Positions 54,243 to 64,000 of a stretch of 64,000 nt of DNA are shown here, piece by piece. The DNA is from Apiotrichum sp. Y4204 (taxonomy: Eukaryota; Basidiomycota; Tremellomycetes; Trichosporonales; Trichosporonaceae), in contig JAMYHL010000036.1 of NCBI GenBank assembly GCA_025531455.1, positions 310,001 through 374,000 on the forward strand. Direction: 5' to 3'. How positions within the stretch are numbered: position 1 is the stretch's first letter; every line of letters begins with the position of its first letter. The position numbers and the translations under genes are program-made. The notes beneath the pieces are model-generated. The model did not search any database and had not been told where the DNA came from. It saw nothing but the letters and a program-made list of their open reading frames with translations.

Positions 54243-56594
54243 ATGGCACCATACAATTGCCAGCCGGTGAGGCACCCAAGTCGCGAGTGGCGAACTGACA
54301 CGCAGCTCTACGAGAGCTACAACCTCTACGTCTCGCCGACCGCATACATATTCGAGCCGTCGACGCCCGGACAGGGCTATGGTGGCGATGCGTCCCGCGA
54401 AAAGGATGCGCGTGACAGCCTGCATGTCGACCGCAGTACCGGCGAGATGACGTTGAACAGTGCGTGTGAAGGTTTCCCTGGAGGTCGCGACTGACACCCA
54501 GCAGTGGTCTCTACCGCCATTCCGGTCGGTCGCGAGAAGGTCATTGCATGCTACGGTATCCTTGGTATGATCAGCCTTGCTACGAGTGAGTCATACACAC
54601 CCCGACACAGACTGGGAAGCATGCTAACGAATAGCCGACTATCTTGTTATCATCACGCAGCGCACCAACTCGTGCCGCCTTCTCTCTCACCCGATCTACC
54701 TCGCGACAGACTTCCGTCTGCTTCCCCTTAACCCGACTAGCTCTTCCCAGGCAATCCTCGGCAATCCGATTGAGCGTGAACTTGTGTCGCTTGTCGAGCG
54801 CGGCCTCAAGGCTGGTAACATGTGGTTCTCATACGGATGGGATCTCACGAACACTCTCCAGAGGCAGAAGGAGCTTGAGGATGCTGGCATGGGTGCGGGA
54901 CAAGCTCCCCTCTGGCAACGTGCCGACGAGCGCTTCTTCTGGAACCGCTTCCTCATGAACAAGTTTATCGAGCGCACGGAGAACGGTATGGATCTTTCCC
55001 GGTTCATTCTGCCAGTTATGTTTGGCTGTGAGTTATAGACCCTTGAGCCTGAACGCAGCACTGACATCTCTAGTCCTTGAGCTTCGCTCCGCGTCTATCA
55101 ACAGCCGTGACTTCCTCTTCTGCTTGATCTCGCGTCGATCGCGTCACCGTGTCGGCACCCGTTACTTCTCCCGCGGTATCGACGACAATGGAGACACTGC
55201 CAACTTCAACGAAACCGAGCAGATAGTCCTTCTCGACCCACTTCCCGAAAATGGAGCCATGCCCCTTACTCGCGGACGCGTTGATGGTCGCGAGCGTCTC
55301 TCGTTCGTGCAGGTGCGCGGAAGCGTTCCTATCTACTGGGCCGAGGTCAACAACCTTCGCTACAAGCCCGACCTGCAGGTCATGGACGTGCCCGAGACCG
55401 CCGCCGCGCTGAGGAAGCACATCGACCACATGGTGGAGAAGTACAACTCGATGATTCTGGTCAACCTTGTCAATCAGAAGGGTCACGAGCAGCCCGTCAA
55501 GGAGGCTTTCGAGCGTGCCATGAAGGTTGCTGAGAACGACCAGGAGGTTGCCGACCGCGCTCGCTACCTGTACTGGGACTTCCACGCCGAATGCCGCAAG
55601 ATGCGCTTCGACCGCATCTCGATTCTTATTGATCGTCTGCAGGAGGCGCTCGACACGATGGGTTGGTTCCACGGCATTGCCCCGGCCTCGACTGGCTTTG
55701 GCACCTTCTCTGGTCCGACCCGTCTCCTCAGCCGGCAGACTGGTGTCATCCGCTCCAACTGCATGGACTGCTTGGACCGCACCAACGTTGCCCAGAGTGC
55801 GCTCGGCAAATGGGCTCTCAATCAGCAGCTTCGCGCTGCCGGCGTGCTGAGCGTCAAGGAGACCGTTGATGACCACCCCGACTTTATGGCCATTTTCCGC
55901 AATGTCTGGGCCGACCACGCCGACAACATTTCGAACGCGTACGCTGGCTCGGGCGCTCTTAAGACCGACTTTACGCGTACCGGCAAGCGGACCAAGGAGG
56001 GTCTTCTGAAGGACGGTTACAACTCGGTTCTGCGTTATATCCGGAACAACTTCTTCGATGGCGACAGGCAAGACGCCTACGATCTGATCACTGGTGCTTG
56101 GGTGGCTCGTCGCGGTGGCATACCACCCCTCTCCAACACCCAGCCTCTGCTTATCCGGGCGATGCCGTACGTGCTCGTGTTTGCCCTGACCATGATCTTC
56201 GCTGCCCTCACGCTTCCGCGTTCCAGTGGTGAGTACAAGAAGTCTTCTAAATCGCATACTCACATCAGAATGGTCCATTTATTCGTTCCTTCTTCTCTGG
56301 TTCATTCTCGCTTTCATCTCGGGAAGCTTCATTTGGGGTAACGTGAGTATTCTCGATCGTCTGTTACGCTTCTTTGAGCCTGGAACATTCCTAATCCTAC
56401 AGGGAACTTCGTACGTCGCATGGCCGCGGCTCAATGCCCCGTACGAGATCCTCAAATACACCGGTCCGGGCTTCAAGACGAAGCAGCGTGGCCGCGGCAT
56501 GTCGATCGGCTCGGCTGTGCCTATTAAGCGCCACAAGTCCAAGTCCAAGTCTATCAGCCGCTTCGACGAGAAGAAGGGTGCGCTTATCGACTAA
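54243..56594 (+). CDS. SAC1: Sac1 phosphoinositide phosphatase
   Basis: ER/Golgi membrane lipid phosphatase that removes phosphate from PI4P. About eight exons, roughly 640 residues. The Sac domain starts TDTQLYESYNLYVSPTAYIF and continues with GREKVIACYGILGMISLATT, TDYLVIITQRTNSCRLLSHP and FFWNRFLMNKFIERTENGMD. Later blocks are RRSRHRVGTRYFSRGIDDNG, NFNETEQIV, RGSVPIYWAEVNNLRYKP and the catalytic CX5R motif in RSNCMDCLDRTNVAQSALGK. Two C-terminal membrane helices follow (IRAMPYVLVFALTMIFAALT and EWSIYSFLLLWFILAFISGS). The cytosolic tail is basic (KRHKSKSKSISRFDEKKGAL). All catalytic residues are present. The start ATG follows a T-rich leader. Divergent from PCNA. Confidence 0.95.
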
Positions 56595-56921
56595 CGGGGT
56601 AATGATTCAACGAACAGCGGTCAAGCACGTTACCGCTCTAGAGGATACGAGATGTGATACCAGAACCGGATATAGATGTTACTATTGATTGATTTGATTG
56701 TCATGCACGAGCTTTTGGGATGTGTGAGCTAGATGCTTGGAAGATGCGACCGGAAGCGCTAGGCAAGCCGAGATCGCGTTGCCCAGTTCCGCCAGGATCA
56801 GCAAGTGGCTCTAAATGCCATACATCTGCTATGAAGATCAGAAATGGACTGCTATGGACTGCTATGAAGACCAGCTCTGGAACCTCTCCCATCCTTCTCC
56901 ACCGCACACTCTCGACTCCAA
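56595..56921. other. convergent intergenic region
   Basis: About 330 bp between convergent SAC1 and RAE1. No gene or RNA seen. Confidence 0.5.
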
Positions 56922-58243
56922 CTACCTCTTTTTCCTCGTGACCTCGTCAGGCTTGACGGGGTGAAGCATGATCTTGGTGGGGTTGGAGCTGGCGGGCGGT
57001 ACGCCGCCGTGTCCCTTGGACCAGTCGTACGAGAAGGCGTATGCGAGAATCTCGCAGTTGTGATTGAACGCGGTGGACACGATCGGCGTCCCCCAGATGG
57101 GGTTGGGGCGCGCCTCGGGGTCGCCGTTACCGAGCTCCTTGGCAGTGAATGCCTTGAGCTTGGTGCGTGCCATGCCATCCCAGAAGGTGAGGGAGCCGTC
57201 GCCGCCACCAGTGCAGAAGGTACCCTGTACCTTGTGGAAGGAGATGGTGTTGATCGCAAACACGTTCTGCGAGCCAGCCTGTGCCGGAGTCGGGCCGCCC
57301 GGGTTGTGGTAATCGGTACGGTGGCACTTGAAGGAGAAGTTCTTCCTGAAATCGGGTTAGCGCCTAGCGAACAATCCGGGCATGAGCACTCACTTCTCGT
57401 CACCCTGGTGCACGTATTGAATGCCTACTCGTCCCTCGATACTTCCTATCGCGAAGCCGTCACCGCCGACGGATGCGGGGAAACAGGAGATAACGCGGGT
57501 CTGCCACTTGAGCGGCGACTCAGTTTGGCGGAACTTGACAAAGGGGTTGGCAAGGTCGTAGATGTGGACTTGGCGATCAGCGGTTCCAACAACCGCAATC
57601 TTCTCCGTTGCATCCATCGCATACGCCCGGTCCGTGAGATCGAGGCTGTTCACCGGCTGCGGGGATCGCAAGTCCCAGTACTGCCTTGTGAGCTTCACAT
57701 ACAAAGGGTCATGTAGGTCAAACGGCATTTTGTCACATACCTTCATCTTCTTGTCCCATCCGGCCGTGATCAGGATGCCATTTCCGTTCACCTCGACGTA
57801 CTCGATGCACTTGATCGGTGCGTCGTGCTGTGCCACCTGCTGCGGTTGTCCAGTGTTCAAATCGTACATGCGACCCGCGTTGTCGCAGCCCGCAGAGAAC
57901 AGGTGCTGTCCGCTCTGTCATGTCAGCAAACAATGCGGCACTAACGACATCGTCGTCGTTGCTCACCTTTGACCATGCTAGATCCAATACGGGCGCCTCG
58001 TGAGAGTACATGGCCTTGGGCTCGGACTGCCCCATGCTGCTGACGTTGTACAACCGCACCTATATTGAGTCAGCTCTTGACTGCGCAGTCACCAAAACAA
58101 TACGAAAGACGCACATTGTTGTCCCAGGAGCCGACAGCGAGAATATCCTGTGTCGGGGAGAAGGAAATTTTGGACACCGAGTCCGAAGGAGGCTGCACAA
58201 GCTCAATATCCTTCTGGACGGGGCGGAAGCTAGAGCCCATCAT
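56922..58243 (-). CDS. RAE1: Rae1/Gle2 WD40 mRNA-export nucleoporin
   Basis: Seven-bladed WD40 protein at the nuclear pore that binds Nup98 (GLEBS) and serves mRNA export. Four to five exons, about 345 residues. The N-terminus SSFRPVQKDIELVQPPSDSV leads to SKISFSPTQDILAVGSWDNN, then VRLYNVSSMGQSEPKAMYSH, APVLDLAWSK, a GCDNAGRMYDLNTGQPQQVA blade, PIKCIEYVEVNGNGILITAG and WDKKMKYWDLRSPQPVNSLD. DRAYAMDATEKIAVVGTADR, QVHIYDLANPFVKFRQTESP and GFAIGSIEGRVGIQYVHQGD follow. The end VFAINTISFHKVQGTFCTGG, FWDGMARTKLKAFT and EILAYAFSYDWSKGHGG closes the propeller. VGIQY and FSYDWSKGHGG are diagnostic of Rae1. Two ATGs are adjacent; the second gives MGSSFRP. Confidence 0.94.
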
Positions 58244-58733
58244 CTTGGCCTAGCTAGTGTGCGCGAAGTCGTGCTTCGCGATGGATGGCGAGAGGGAAGG
58301 GGAATGCTGAGGGATTTCTCGCCAACGCGACTTCTGGATGCTGTGTCGGATTGGCGCGCGAAGGGACAGGTCGGTCGCCCTCAATACCAGATGTATATGT
58401 CTATGCCGTCGATAGGCTCGTGTCGCGGTGGTGATGGGTATACAAAGGGTGGTGATGGATGGTGAGTGCAAGTTGATTGTTGTTTCGTAGCCGTTGAAAG
58501 ATGTGTGTGTGTGCCCCTCACAAACTTGGTGGCTCTCGGCCAGAGTGAGTGCCATCATCAACCCCCAAAGGTACACACCCGTGGGAAAGTTGATGCACAA
58601 TCTTACCTCCACTCCACCAGAAAAAGTTGGTCGAACATTCGATGACACAACCGTCAAAAACAGCTTGATCAAGCAGCTAGTTCTTCATCTACACACTCTC
58701 TTCTCAACCTCTTCATCAACGCATCAATCCAGA
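58244..58733. other. divergent promoter region RAE1 / HGH1
   Basis: About 490 bp. TG/CA-rich near 58490-58510 and CT-rich before 58734. No gene seen. Confidence 0.5.
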
Positions 58734-60247
58734 ATGGCCGAGCTCACGGAATTGTTTGAGTTTCTCTCGTCGCCCAACCCGGCAGCGCGCCAGATTGCGC
58801 TCCAGAACCTAATCGGTCACACGCCGAAGAACGCGCCCAACCGCCAGATCTTTATCCCGTCGTCGTTCGCGGCCGCTCCGGGACAGAAGCAGGTCGATGG
58901 CGGCGGCCTCATTCCCGAAAAGCGCAAGGAGGGACAGGAGCAGGAGGAGGTCAAGGTTAAAGCTATCAAGGACCTTGCCATGCTCTGCCGCGACCAGGCC
59001 GTCATTGCGCACGACGCCCTCTCCGCGCTGATCAACCTCTCTGACAACCTGGCTGTCGCCCGCCAGCTGGCAGACCACGACTTCCTCGTTTGGCTGGTGT
59101 CTTACACTGCGGTGAGTGGCTACTTGAGACTCGGCCGAAAGCCGTGAAAATGCTGACAGACGCAGAACACCACCTCGCCGCTGTCGCCGTTGACCTCCAT
59201 GCTGCTCTCCAACCTGACTTCTCACCCTGCGCTCGTTCCCGCGATGGCCGAGCTCACCGTGCCCATTATTCCCCTTCCTCTCTCCAAGCACTACCCGCCG
59301 TACTACTTCCCCGCTGCGGCGAGTGCTTCGAGCACCATCCACCCGGACTTCCGCGATCCGGCAGTGATGGCTCCCAACAAGGAGGCGGGACAGGAGCCGC
59401 AACGCGAGATCGAGGCTATACGTGCCCTTGTGCAGGCGTTTGAGGATGGAGCAAGCGAAGGCGTCCGCGACTCGGTCGGCAAGCGTAAGGGAGACTGCAA
59501 CTTCCTTGCGTCAGTCTTTGCCAACCTTTCAATGGTGAGATGAGCACGTATGACCGTATCTGACGCATCAGCTTCCCGCTACTCGCCCCCTGCTCCTCAC
59601 CCCGCAACCGGCATTTCCGGCACCTCATTCTGAGCACACCCCGGATGATGAGCCCCTTCTAGCCAAGATTGTTGTCTACACGGAGCACCCGGACACGATC
59701 CGCCGCGGTGGCGCTCTCGGCTGTATCAAGAACTGTGCCATGGACCGTCTCAGCCACCCGTGGCTCCTCGCCAGTGAAGGTAGGCTGTCCTCTCGCGGAT
59801 TCCACCTGACCGCCCACAGATGACCGTGTTGTTCTCCCCTCCGACCCCACGCGCAGGGTTCGCGGTGTCGATGTCCTTCCCTATGTTCTCAGCCCTCTGA
59901 TGGGTCCCGAGGAGTACGACATGGACGAGATGGAGACGCTTCCTTCCACTCTCCAGTTCCTGCCCCCGACGAAGACGCGCGAACAGGACCCGGTTCTGCG
60001 CATGATGTGCATTGAGATTCTCCTCCTGCTCTCAACAACATACACCGGTCGTGAGGCACTGCGCAAGCGCGGAGCGTACTACGTTGTGCGCGAAGCACAC
60101 AAGGTCGAGACCGACCAGGAGATCAAGGACGCTATCGAGCGCCTTGTCTCGCTTCTCCAGGGCGAGGAGGGTCGCGAGACCAAGGCAGACCACGTCGAGG
60201 GTCTTGTAAAGAAGGAGGAGAAGGAGGACGAGATTGTCGAGGTCTGA
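58734..60247 (+). CDS. HGH1: Hgh1-type armadillo chaperone for eEF2
   Basis: Cytosolic armadillo-repeat protein (FAM203/Brp16 family) that assists folding of elongation factor 2. Four exons, about 445 residues. The N-terminus LTELFEFLSSPNPAARQIAL is followed by AIKDLAMLCRDQAVIAHDAL, SALINLSDNLAVARQLADHD and MLLSNLTSHPALVPAMAELT, then GDCNFLASVFANLSMLPATR. The family signatures are RRGGALGCIKNCAMDRLSHP, DVLPYVLSPLMGPEEYDMDE, LPSTLQFLPPTKTREQDPVL and RMMCIEILLLLSTTYTGREA, then LRKRGAYYVVREAHKVETDQ. A Pro/Gly-rich loop (AAPGQKQVDGGGLIPEKRKE) lies between early repeats. The tail is acidic and Lys-rich. Start ATG after a pyrimidine-rich leader. Confidence 0.93.
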
Positions 60248-62387
60248 GGAACCTCATCGTGAACCCGCCTCGGTCATCCTAGCGGGTCCGAGTTTTCAGT
60301 GCCCCACCCGGGCCTTGGGCAACCGTCTCCCGGCACCGCCTTCGGACATGGCGTCAGGTGTCTCCGAGCCGCTTCGTCAGGTCTACATACCACGGCCCGT
60401 TCGGAACTGTTGCCCGGCATATATAGACGCATATCTTGCAGCACATGTACATGTGGCTAATCTTGGTTCGAAAAGATCTTCCACGATCGCGTCGCGGTAT
60501 GAAGGTCCGTCGTTCTAATCTTACAGCGGGACTAGCTGAACTGGGAAGTATCTAACATCACCCCTGTCAGTCATAGGCGCGCAGTAGCACGTTGGTCGCT
60601 CAGAGTCGTGGTGGCAGCTCGGTTCACCGTCATTTGCCGGTCGGTTCACCGACGCCGATGCGGCACCCCTGACGGTCCGCAGCACACCACGCTTGACATA
60701 ACTCATGACAACACCCGGTGGGAAGAATCTACGTTGTTGGACGTTGTCCAGACGATCGAGATTCGTCGGCGGCACGCAGCGGCGCCGAAGTAGGTCCGTT
60801 GCGCATACCTTAACGGCTCGCTGGAATGATGACTTGATGTGTGACGCGCCATTGAAACAGTTACTGTGCCCTACCGATATGATTTACACTGCAATGTAGT
60901 ACAGCCTACGATCCACGATCAAGCTGCCGGCAGCTAGTAACAGGCTAATGTACTCAGCTGACCATGGCGCATCACGATGACCAGCATTTCTGGCGGACGC
61001 CTGCCCGGACGGTGTCACGCGAAACAAAAGAGCAAACGCAGGGTACAAAAAGGCAGGCGCCCGCCGCCGACTGCGTGTCCGGGTCAGGTCATCGTTCCAT
61101 TCCACGGAGACTGGTCGTGGAAACTGTTGATCAGAACCAAAAGTGCAATCTCGGGTTCGGAATATGCTGCTGCTTGCAGGTCGACGAAAATCGTGAGACG
61201 TCAGGCAGCCTTGCCCACCCCTGGCGGCTGCGAGGTCTGGCCAGAGCCAGGCGAGTTGACATGGTGGACAGGACGTGCCAAATGGTGAGAGCGTGACAGG
61301 GCCGTTCGTTGGTCGTCATCACCTCGTCGTACATCGATAGAGCAACACCAAACCCGCGCACGCCGTGCCAGAGAACATCTCATGCTGGACCTTCGGAAGC
61401 ATTCAGCAAGGTTGCATGATGAACTTTGAGTTCCTAGCACGGGGCACCAGAGCCTGGGCAGCATTCACAGCGGCTGCTGCCCGCCAGGGGAGGGGAATGA
61501 CGAAAGTACGGGTAGCAGGACCGCCAGACCACAAGAGGCCGGAGAACGTTTCGGAGGGTTTCGGCACCATGACACCAGCCTGCGGCACAGAGAGGCAAGA
61601 GCGGCCCGTGACATTGCTGTTCCCAAGATCTTAAGCGATCAAGCTCACACCAGCCAGGCCAGCATGCCGCCAGGTCCACCGCGCGCTACGCAGCAAGCTG
61701 GCACTTTTCTGGTGGGTGGGTGCGATTTTGGCCCAGAAATGTGTAACGCTCCCAGTATTCAGAGCCGAAATCGCCGCAGATTTCAACCTTGTTGGACACT
61801 ATGTAGGCAGATCTGGGTTGGAGTACGAGGTTGCGAAAGGTCGAGGTCCGCGTCGTTACCGACCCGAGCTTACAGCATGCGGTATCCACTATAGTGAGCC
61901 CTTATCGCCGGCCAGCTGGCCGCAGTATGACCGTTCCATACTGGAGTAGGGTGCTATTTACTCTGCATAGCTACTACTAAAGTCAGGAAATCAGGAGACT
62001 GTCAGGTTGAGTTGAGTGACCTGCGGATCGGTGAGCGATAGCCGCGGTTGATGTTGGCGAGCTACCACATCGCCGATGCCGCCGACCGCGCCGACACGAC
62101 CGCATGCGTTGCTGTACTCTGTCAGATGTGCTTCACACCACCATCCCGTCACTCTTGGTGGCAACAGTGGTAACCGATTACTATCAGCTGTCAGCCGACC
62201 GGCAACGTCGCCTGCGAGTCGGAATATTGCGACGGTAACCCCTTGTGCAGAGATCACCTGCCAGTCCACCAGTTACGTGTGGGTTCGGTGGGTGTTGCCG
62301 CCGCCCACTGGACCGGCTCGAGGACTGCTCACATGTCTGCGGGAGATCTGTGATCGTCACGGAGATTTTCGTCGAGACGACGAGTCC

Positions 62388-62426
62388 CGAGCTACGAGCT
62401 GCGAACTGCGAGCTGCGAGCTGCGAG
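62388..62426. repeat. degenerate heptamer array (CGAGCTG)
   Basis: Five heptamers: CGAGCTA, CGAGCTG, CGAACTG, CGAGCTG, CGAGCTG, then CGAG. The unit differs from the CAAGCTG array at 411 by one base. Confidence 0.85.
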
Positions 62427-63747
62427 ACTTGCCTCTCTGTAGCGTTCCTAATCTTTCTGGGTGGCGAATTGATGGGCAAGGTCCATTATTTCTGTGCATG
62501 CCAAGTGCACGGGACAGGACGCCAGCGGAAGATGCAGCAGGGTTACCGTCGCACTGTGGACGTGCTACTGCTGCGTACTGTGACCAGACACCGGGGTCAC
62601 GCCAGTCCCGCTATGCTCCCAGATGTGCATGCCTGCGCGTTTCAGTCGCACGCATCCCATGACCGGCACGAGACTGACCACAAATCAAACCCATGAGAAG
62701 GCGACTGGCGCGCCAGAGTGACCGCCAAAGCAGGGTGGCAACAGGGTAACGATTGCAACCGTCCAACGTCACGAGCACCGCGGTCGTCACCCACCGCGTC
62801 GCTCTCTCGGCTGTTGAGATATATGATATGGCCCCATGTGTGCCAAGTGATGGACAGAGCCTGTGTCCGAGGGTGCGTTTCAGGACTGAATGGGAGCGTG
62901 TCACAGACGATAACAAGCTCGGTAGTTCGTGTCTAGGCAAGACAGGAAGCTTGATTGAGTGTGGAGCCCGCAAAGCTAGAATCATCTAAGACACGAAACC
63001 TTGACTCTGATACGCATAGCATCACATGTGAACACAGGAAGCTCGTACGGTAGAGAAGGCAGTTGGGTTGGGTTTGTGACAGAGTGGGACACCGCAGTCC
63101 TCTGGCCAGACATTGACCCACCGCTGCGCATATCAAGCTCTACGTGATATAATCGATGCGTTTCGCGTTCCACACACACTTGTTTCTTCGATACTCTGTT
63201 GGCTCCAGTTTTGGTCACGCCATGCAGTAAGAGTTGCGGTTGGCGTTCACATCCTCGGCGAGTGGCCGAGTGGGCAGTTCGGCGATCGGTGACATTACAG
63301 ACATCGACGGCAGGAGACGAATGGGGGATTTGCACATGCAGATCTACAGCATGATAGACGGCCAGTATGTATGTATCGTCTGAGCTCTCGCTGTGACGGT
63401 CATCGTGAGGGTAACGTTGGTGGCTAGAGGCCGCGGGTGGCAACTGGCCGACCATCACCATCTCATGTCCAGCAGTGACATTTGCCGTGCTTGTCACAGA
63501 GCCGGCCAACGACCGAATCCATCACGGTCGTGACCCTGGCTTGGTGACTGGTGACTAACCATCTTTCACCCGCTGGCCCCGATATCCAATATTAGTGCAG
63601 ATCAGGACGCATCTCATCTCGGTACTGCGCGTTTCTCTGGGGCGGGAAGCGCTACCGCGTCGGCGGGAACACGGGCGTGCCCGGCCCGGAGATGAGGCAG
63701 ATCGGGGCAGAGCGAACAGCGCATAAGGCGCAGGGCGACAGGCCGGG

Positions 63748-63770
63748 ATATGGAATATGGAATATGGAAT
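63748..63770. repeat. heptamer array (ATATGGA)3
   Basis: Three perfect copies of ATATGGA, again with a seven-base period. Confidence 0.85.
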
Positions 63771-64000
63771 GTCACTCGGTCGCGGCGTGACCCTCGGGAG
63801 GGGCAGTTATCGGCGTCGTGAGCGCGCATTGGCAGGCCTTGACGACGAGATTTCGGACCATTTCCATGCCCGCTCTCGGCGGCGTGACCGTCTCTCAGCA
63901 CCATACATCGACTTCCCAGGGTATGCATCACGCCGTCTCGGCAGCTGCACGGCACGGCACGTGGTGCAACACACGGAGAAGGTCTGGAATCCCGACGGTC

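Larger units (their letters stand above)
60248..64000. other. gene-free right flank
   Basis: 3.75 kb without a convincing gene. Frames are short, many begin at non-ATG codons, and none has a motif or plausible exon chain; the longest (62076-62696) reads like random GC-rich translation. Two heptamer arrays are present (62388-62426, 63748-63770). No tRNA, terminal repeats, telomere repeat or transposase remnant was found. Confidence 0.5.

Noticed and set aside
62076..62696. 206-codon open frame in the right flank
   Set aside because: No motif, no membrane or signal segment, composition like random GC-rich translation, and no supporting introns.

Overview
The window looks like nuclear DNA of a basidiomycete yeast, most likely Tremellomycetes (the Cryptococcus/Trichosporon side). 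It is GC-rich, and almost every gene is cut by short introns of about 40-60 nt with GTGAGT/GTAAGT donors, CTGAC/CTAAC-like branch sites and CAG acceptors. The proteins (FKBP12, Spc7/Knl1, Gcn2, Rpn2, PCNA, Sac1) are fungal in type. There are no bacterial operons, CRISPR arrays, rRNA genes or recognisable intact transposons. I found 23 protein genes, three tRNA genes and one very short upstream ORF. Gene models were spliced by eye, so individual exon edges may be off.

Layout, left to right. 1-2810 has no gene. 2811-6514: FKBP12 (minus) and an extended SDR reductase (plus). 7440-10574: SPX-domain phosphate transporter (Pho91 type). 10633-13724: Atg10 and a Mam3/CNNM membrane protein, both minus and nearly touching. 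15312-18413: an unrecognised acidic protein of about 980 residues. 18728-20867: SLC41/MgtE-type magnesium transporter. 21132-23145: a DUF1769 gene whose 650-nt intron holds a tRNA-Arg on the opposite strand. A tRNA-Ala and two tiny secreted cysteine-rich peptides follow (23421-24961).

25304-32950: Spc7/Knl1 kinetochore scaffold, Cdk8/Ssn3 kinase and complex I NDUFS4. 33637-41581: a HAD hydrolase and Gcn2, the amino-acid starvation kinase, which has a three-codon uORF overlapping its start codon. 41733-49579: proteasome Rpn2, a gamma-glutamylcyclotransferase fused to a class V PLP lyase, and a small carboxymuconolactone-decarboxylase-like protein. 49954-60247: tRNA-Gly, a 2OG-oxygenase-like protein, PCNA with an unusual charged insertion, Sac1 phosphatase, Rae1/Gle2 nucleoporin and Hgh1. 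60248-64000 again has no gene.

The genes are mostly unrelated housekeeping functions and do not form a biosynthetic cluster. The most unusual items are the cyclotransferase-PLP fusion with a 33-nt intron at the domain boundary, the PCNA insertion, the pair of secreted microproteins, the antisense intronic tRNA, the Gcn2 uORF and a probable dual-targeted FKBP12. Divergent promoters of Gcn2, Rpn2/fusion gene and PCNA/Sac1 each carry a TCACGTGA palindrome. The PCNA promoter also has two ACGCGT (MCB-like) sites.
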